NCBI RefSeq assembly: GCF_009905435.1 | Contig: NZ_JAAAMT010000035.1 | Coordinates: forward strand, 1-62,686 | Direction of reading: 5' to 3' | Origin: Pseudomonas sp. R5(2019) | GTDB taxonomy: Bacteria; Pseudomonadota; Gammaproteobacteria; Pseudomonadales; Pseudomonadaceae | Length of the DNA stretch: 62,686 bases | Shown: one piece after another, positions 60,128 through 62,686 of the stretch | Layout of the letters: the number at the start of each line of letters is the position of its first letter | Numbering within the stretch: the stretch's first letter is position 1 | The notes under the pieces: generated by a model | Database searches by the model: none | Told to the model about the DNA's origin: nothing | The model's input: only the letters and a program-made list of their open reading frames with translations | Made by a program: the position numbers and the translations under genes

Positions 60128-60937
60128 ATGAACCTGACCCGACAGGGTTTGGCAGTGCTGAAAAAGGCGTCCCTCGCGGGCGCCTTTTTTGTGGGCGCCG
60201 TTTGGCTCGCGCCTGCCCAGGCTTACTGCCCAATGCCCGACAATCTGCAGCAAGTCCAGGTCCGACAAGTGGTCGATGGCGACACCCTGCGCCTGCAGGA
60301 TGGCCGCTCTGTGCGACTGATCGGCGTCAATGCGCCAGAAATCGGCCGCAAGGGTCGCACCACCGAACCTTTTGCCGAAGCCGCTCGTCAGCGCTTGCAA
60401 GCGTTGGTCGATGCCAGCAACGGCCGAATCGGCCTGATGCCGGGTGCCGAAGCCAAGGATCACTACGGTCGTACGCTGGCCCATGCGTTTGGCAGCAATG
60501 GCGACAATTTCGAGTCGCGCCTGCTGGCGGATGGTCTGGGCTACCTGGTGGCCGTGGCGCCCAATGTTGACTTGGTCAACTGTCAGCAACAGGCCGAACA
60601 GTCGGCGCGCCAGGCGGGCGTCGGTTTGTGGCGCAACCCGCAGGTCATGGAGGCAGGGCAGGTAAAGCAATCGGGTTTTGCGCTGATCAGCGGCCGGGTA
60701 AGCGATATCCAGCGTAATCGTGGCGGTATCTGGATTGAACTGGATGGTTCGTTGGTGCTGCGGGTTGCACCTCAGTTAAGCGGCAAATTCGCTGATCTAC
60801 CCCTGGATCGACTCAAGGGCCAACGTGTCGAGGCCCGTGGCTGGATAGTTGATCGCTCCAAACGCGGTGGCTCGAAGAACGGCCAGGTGCGCTGGATGTT
60901 GCCGCTCACGGATCCCGCGATGCTGGTACAGCGATAA
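60128..60937 (+). CDS. Secreted thermonuclease-family protein (SNase-like)
   Basis: A 269-residue protein with a signal peptide (about 1-32, ending APAQA) and a staphylococcal-nuclease-like OB fold: VRQVVDGDTLRLQDGRSVRL (about 40-59), then GVNAPEIGRKGRTTEPF and AKDHYGRTLAHAFGSNG. The catalytic arginine/glutamate pattern is present in part. The C-terminal 70 residues form a further beta-rich domain (VSDIQRNRGGIWIELDGS) seen in similar proteins. It begins two bases after the rpmE stop. Confidence 0.88.
   Translation: MNLTRQGLAVLKKASLAGAFFVGAVWLAPAQAYCPMPDNLQQVQVRQVVDGDTLRLQDGRSVRLIGVNAPEIGRKGRTTEPFAEAARQRLQALVDASNGRIGLMPGAEAKDHYGRTLAHAFGSNGDNFESRLLADGLGYLVAVAPNVDLVNCQQQAEQSARQAGVGLWRNPQVMEAGQVKQSGFALISGRVSDIQRNRGGIWIELDGSLVLRVAPQLSGKFADLPLDRLKGQRVEARGWIVDRSKRGGSKNGQVRWMLPLTDPAMLVQR
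60161..60190 (+). terminator. Intrinsic terminator inside the nuclease signal-peptide codons
   Basis: AAAAAGGCG and CGCCTTTTTT pair, with an inner CCC/GGG extension and one bulged T, followed by a run of T. It would end the short rpmE transcript right after L31. It overlaps codons 12-21 of the nuclease gene, which encode part of the hydrophobic signal peptide. Confidence 0.8.
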
Positions 60938-60939
60938 GT

Positions 60940-60957
60940 AAAAATTGTGGACAATTT
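60940..60957. promoter_or_regulatory. Short perfect inverted repeat after the nuclease gene
   Basis: AAAATTGT and ACAATTTT pair perfectly around GG. It lies 163 bases before malic enzyme and has no T-run, so it is more likely a protein-binding site than a terminator. No regulator is evident. Confidence 0.4.
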
Positions 60958-61119
60958 TAAAGTCGATTGTGAGCAGATGAGGCCTTGGCGGCTGCGGGTC
61001 TTGGCAGAAAGTCGTAGGTTAAAGCCCTTGACACTAGTGACCGGCCAGTCTTGTCGGCCTCAGGCTTCTTGCGTATCCTCGGCGGTCCGTCAGAACAGTA
61101 AATAGCGGAAATTGCCCAC

Positions 61120-62388
61120 ATGTCAGACTTGAAAACCGCCGCGCTCGAGTACCATGCCCAGCCACGTCCTGGGAAGCTGAGTGTAGAACTCACCAAACCT
61201 ACCGCCACTGCCCGCGACCTGTCCCTGGCCTACAGCCCGGGTGTTGCCGAGCCAGTACGCGAAATCGCCCGTGATCCCGAATTGGCCTACAAGTACACCG
61301 GTAAGGGCAACCTGGTGGCGGTCATCTCGGATGGCACCGCGATCCTCGGCCTGGGTGACCTGGGCCCACTGGCCTCCAAGCCAGTGATGGAAGGCAAGGG
61401 CGTTCTGTTCAAGCGTTTCGCCGGTATCGACGTGTTCGACATCGAAGTCGATTCCGAGAGCCCGCAAGCCTTCATCGACACCGTCAAGCGTATCTCCATC
61501 ACCTTCGGTGGCATCAACCTGGAAGACATCAAGGCACCTGAATGCTTTGAGATCGAACGCGCTCTGATCGAGCAGTGCGACATTCCAGTGTTCCACGATG
61601 ACCAGCACGGCACCGCGATCGTGACCGCGGCCGGCATGATCAACGCCCTGGAAATCGCAGGCAAAACCCTCGCAGACGCCAAGATCGTCTGCCTGGGCGC
61701 CGGCGCTGCCGCCATCTCCTGCATGAAGTTGCTGGTGAGCATGGGTGCCACGATCGAAAACATCTTCATGGTTGACCGTACTGGCGTGATCCACGCTGGC
61801 CGTGACGACCTGAACCAGTACAAGGCGGTCTTCGCTCACGCCACCGACAAGCGCACCCTGGCTGATGCCCTGGAAGGCGCTGACGTGTTCGTTGGTCTGT
61901 CCGGCCCGAACCTGCTGAGCGCAGAAGGCCTGAAATCGATGGCGGCCAACCCGATCGTCTTCGCCTGCTCCAACCCGGACCCTGAAATCGCGCCAGAGCT
62001 GGCGCACGCCACCCGTGACGACGTGATCATGGCCACCGGTCGTTCGGACTACCCGAACCAGGTCAACAACGTACTGGGTTTCCCGTTCATCTTCCGTGGT
62101 GCCCTGGACGTTCGCGCCAAGCGCATCAACGAAGAAATGAAAATCGCTGCCGCCAACGCCCTGCGCGAACTGGCCAAGCTGCCGGTACCGAAGGAAGTCT
62201 GCGACGCCTACGGTGGCATCTCCCTGGAATTCGGCCGTGAGTACATCATTCCGAAACCAATGGACGCCCGCCTGATCACCGTGATCTCCGACGCTGTTGC
62301 AAAAGCGGCAATCGAGACCGGTGTGGCGACCCTGCCATACCCGAAAAACTACCCGCTCAAAAGCGTGGATGACGTGTTCAACGGCTAA
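61120..62388 (+). CDS. maeB: Malic enzyme, NADP-type short form
   Basis: Oxidatively decarboxylates malate to pyruvate, making NADPH. The 422-residue product is the short bacterial form lacking the phosphotransacetylase-like domain of E. coli MaeB. Motifs: LAYSPGVAEPVREIA, the metal-binding region VFHDDQHGTAIVTAAG and nucleotide-binding VCLGAGAAAISCMKLL, and ACSNPDPEI. It is preceded by TTGACA at 61028 without a clear -10, and ended by a perfect-palindrome terminator. Confidence 0.95.
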   Translation: MSDLKTAALEYHAQPRPGKLSVELTKPTATARDLSLAYSPGVAEPVREIARDPELAYKYTGKGNLVAVISDGTAILGLGDLGPLASKPVMEGKGVLFKRFAGIDVFDIEVDSESPQAFIDTVKRISITFGGINLEDIKAPECFEIERALIEQCDIPVFHDDQHGTAIVTAAGMINALEIAGKTLADAKIVCLGAGAAAISCMKLLVSMGATIENIFMVDRTGVIHAGRDDLNQYKAVFAHATDKRTLADALEGADVFVGLSGPNLLSAEGLKSMAANPIVFACSNPDPEIAPELAHATRDDVIMATGRSDYPNQVNNVLGFPFIFRGALDVRAKRINEEMKIAAANALRELAKLPVPKEVCDAYGGISLEFGREYIIPKPMDARLITVISDAVAKAAIETGVATLPYPKNYPLKSVDDVFNG

Positions 62389-62412
62389 TCCGTTGTCATA
62401 GCGTCAAACCCC

Positions 62413-62452
62413 ATCGCGGCGGTCCGGATATCCGGACCGCCGCGATTTTTTT
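62413..62452 (+). terminator. Terminator after malic enzyme (34-base perfect palindrome)
   Basis: ATCGCGGCGGTCCGGA followed by TA and TCCGGACCGCCGCGAT forms a perfect 34-base palindrome (62413-62446), then six T. It is an exceptionally stable intrinsic terminator. Confidence 0.92.
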
Positions 62453-62474
62453 GGGCGCGAAAATAATCGTCTAA

Positions 62475-62570
62475 TGTAGGAGCCAGGCTTGCCTGCGATG
62501 GGGCGCGCAGCGGCCCTAGGGTCTGCTTCGCAGCCCATCGCAGGCAAGCCTCAATGCCGGTCAGTTAAGG
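62475..62570. repeat. REPIN, 'GTAGGAGCCAGGCTTGCCTGCG' class
   Basis: TGTAGGAGCCAGGCTTGCCT and the inverse CGCAGGCAAGCCTC form arms around GATGGGGCGCGCAGCGGCCC-type interior. The right arm is cut short and runs into ATGCCGGTCAGTTAAGG, a tail also seen near 39290 after another REP half-site. Confidence 0.8.
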
Positions 62571-62589
62571 ATCGGAACACAGACGTCCA

Positions 62590-62686
62590 TGTAGGAGCGG
62601 ACCTGGCCGCGATGGGCTGCGAAGCGGCCCCGGCGACTCTGAAACCACCCGCACTCCCAAGGCTTGTCGTTGATATCACCGGCCTC
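62590..62686. repeat. 140-bp REPIN, third copy, cut by window edge
   Basis: Starts TGTAGGAGCGGACCTGGCCG and continues as the 39329 copy does (GGCGACTCTGAAACCACCCG where 39329 has GGCGATTCTGAAACCGCCGG). The right arm lies past the window end. The whole stretch 62453-62686 is repeats with no coding frame. Confidence 0.85.

Noticed and set aside
60128..60937. Longer start for the nuclease gene at 60014
   Set aside because: It would overlap rpmE fully in another frame and place the signal peptide in the middle of the protein.

Overview
The window is a GC-rich chromosomal segment of a fluorescent or putida-type Pseudomonas. The evidence is gene order and family content typical of that genus: pepP-ubiH-ubiI, zapA-6S RNA-ygfA, an iron-type binding protein and permease next to gcvTHP, argE/argA, gshA, tex, ompR/envZ, and argS-priA-rpmE-maeB. 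Gaps between genes also carry many REP/REPIN-type palindromes, mostly the 'GCGGATAAATCCGCTCCCAC' and 'TAGGAGCGGACCTGGCCGCG' classes. The species cannot be settled from the sequence alone.

Layout. 1-2.5 kb: the end of an insertion sequence that cuts an Mpo1-like (DUF962) gene, then AraC and LysR regulators. 2.8-4.8 kb: tonB-exbB-exbD with a clean terminator. 5.0-7.6 kb: an alpha/beta hydrolase, an SfnR-like AAA+ protein with no DNA-binding domain, and an orphan MetQ-like binding protein. 7.6-9.8 kb: a quinone oxidoreductase, a FliL-like protein and an EVE-domain protein. 10.0-11.6 kb: a small membrane protein, ygfA, 6S RNA, zapA and a ZapB-like coiled-coil protein. 11.7-16.1 kb: a UPF0149 protein, pepP, ubiH and ubiI (ubiquinone hydroxylation). 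16.2-19.1 kb: a ferric-iron-type binding protein and a two-module permease with no ATPase. 19.2-23.7 kb: the glycine cleavage system gcvT-gcvH-gcvP. 23.8-28.7 kb: DUF2388, NfeD, a GspE-like ATPase, an ACT-like protein, an Lrp/AsnC remnant and a CYTH-CHAD triphosphatase. 28.8-38.5 kb: argE, argA, gshA, a thioesterase, tex and ompR-envZ. 38.5-39.1 kb: a methyltransferase.

39.5-51.4 kb is an accessory sulfur region. On the minus strand it carries sfnB-like, sfnB-like, an NtaA/DszA-like flavin monooxygenase, metQ, metN and metI, then (further right) dcyD, a cystine-binding protein, permease and ATPase. A plus-strand serine acetyltransferase gene follows. Together these would import organosulfur compounds, oxidise or desulfonate them, import cystine, break down D-cysteine and make O-acetylserine for new cysteine. 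51.5-53.6 kb is a BCCT betaine/choline transporter behind a BetI-like operator. 53.6-54.7 kb is a decayed divergent SDR/LysR pair that has lost both 5' ends. 54.7-54.9 kb holds two REPINs, one of them chimeric. 54.9-62.4 kb returns to core genes: a SPOR protein, argS, priA, rpmE, a secreted nuclease and malic enzyme.

No complete mobile element, CRISPR array, tRNA or rRNA was seen. Nothing amounts to a clearly new multi-gene system. The most unusual items are the HTH-less SfnR-like protein, the double-truncated SDR/LysR scar, the 9-bp tandem array grown out of a REP arm, the chimeric REPIN, a terminator inside the nuclease signal-peptide codons, and a long inverted repeat before the iron-binding protein gene.
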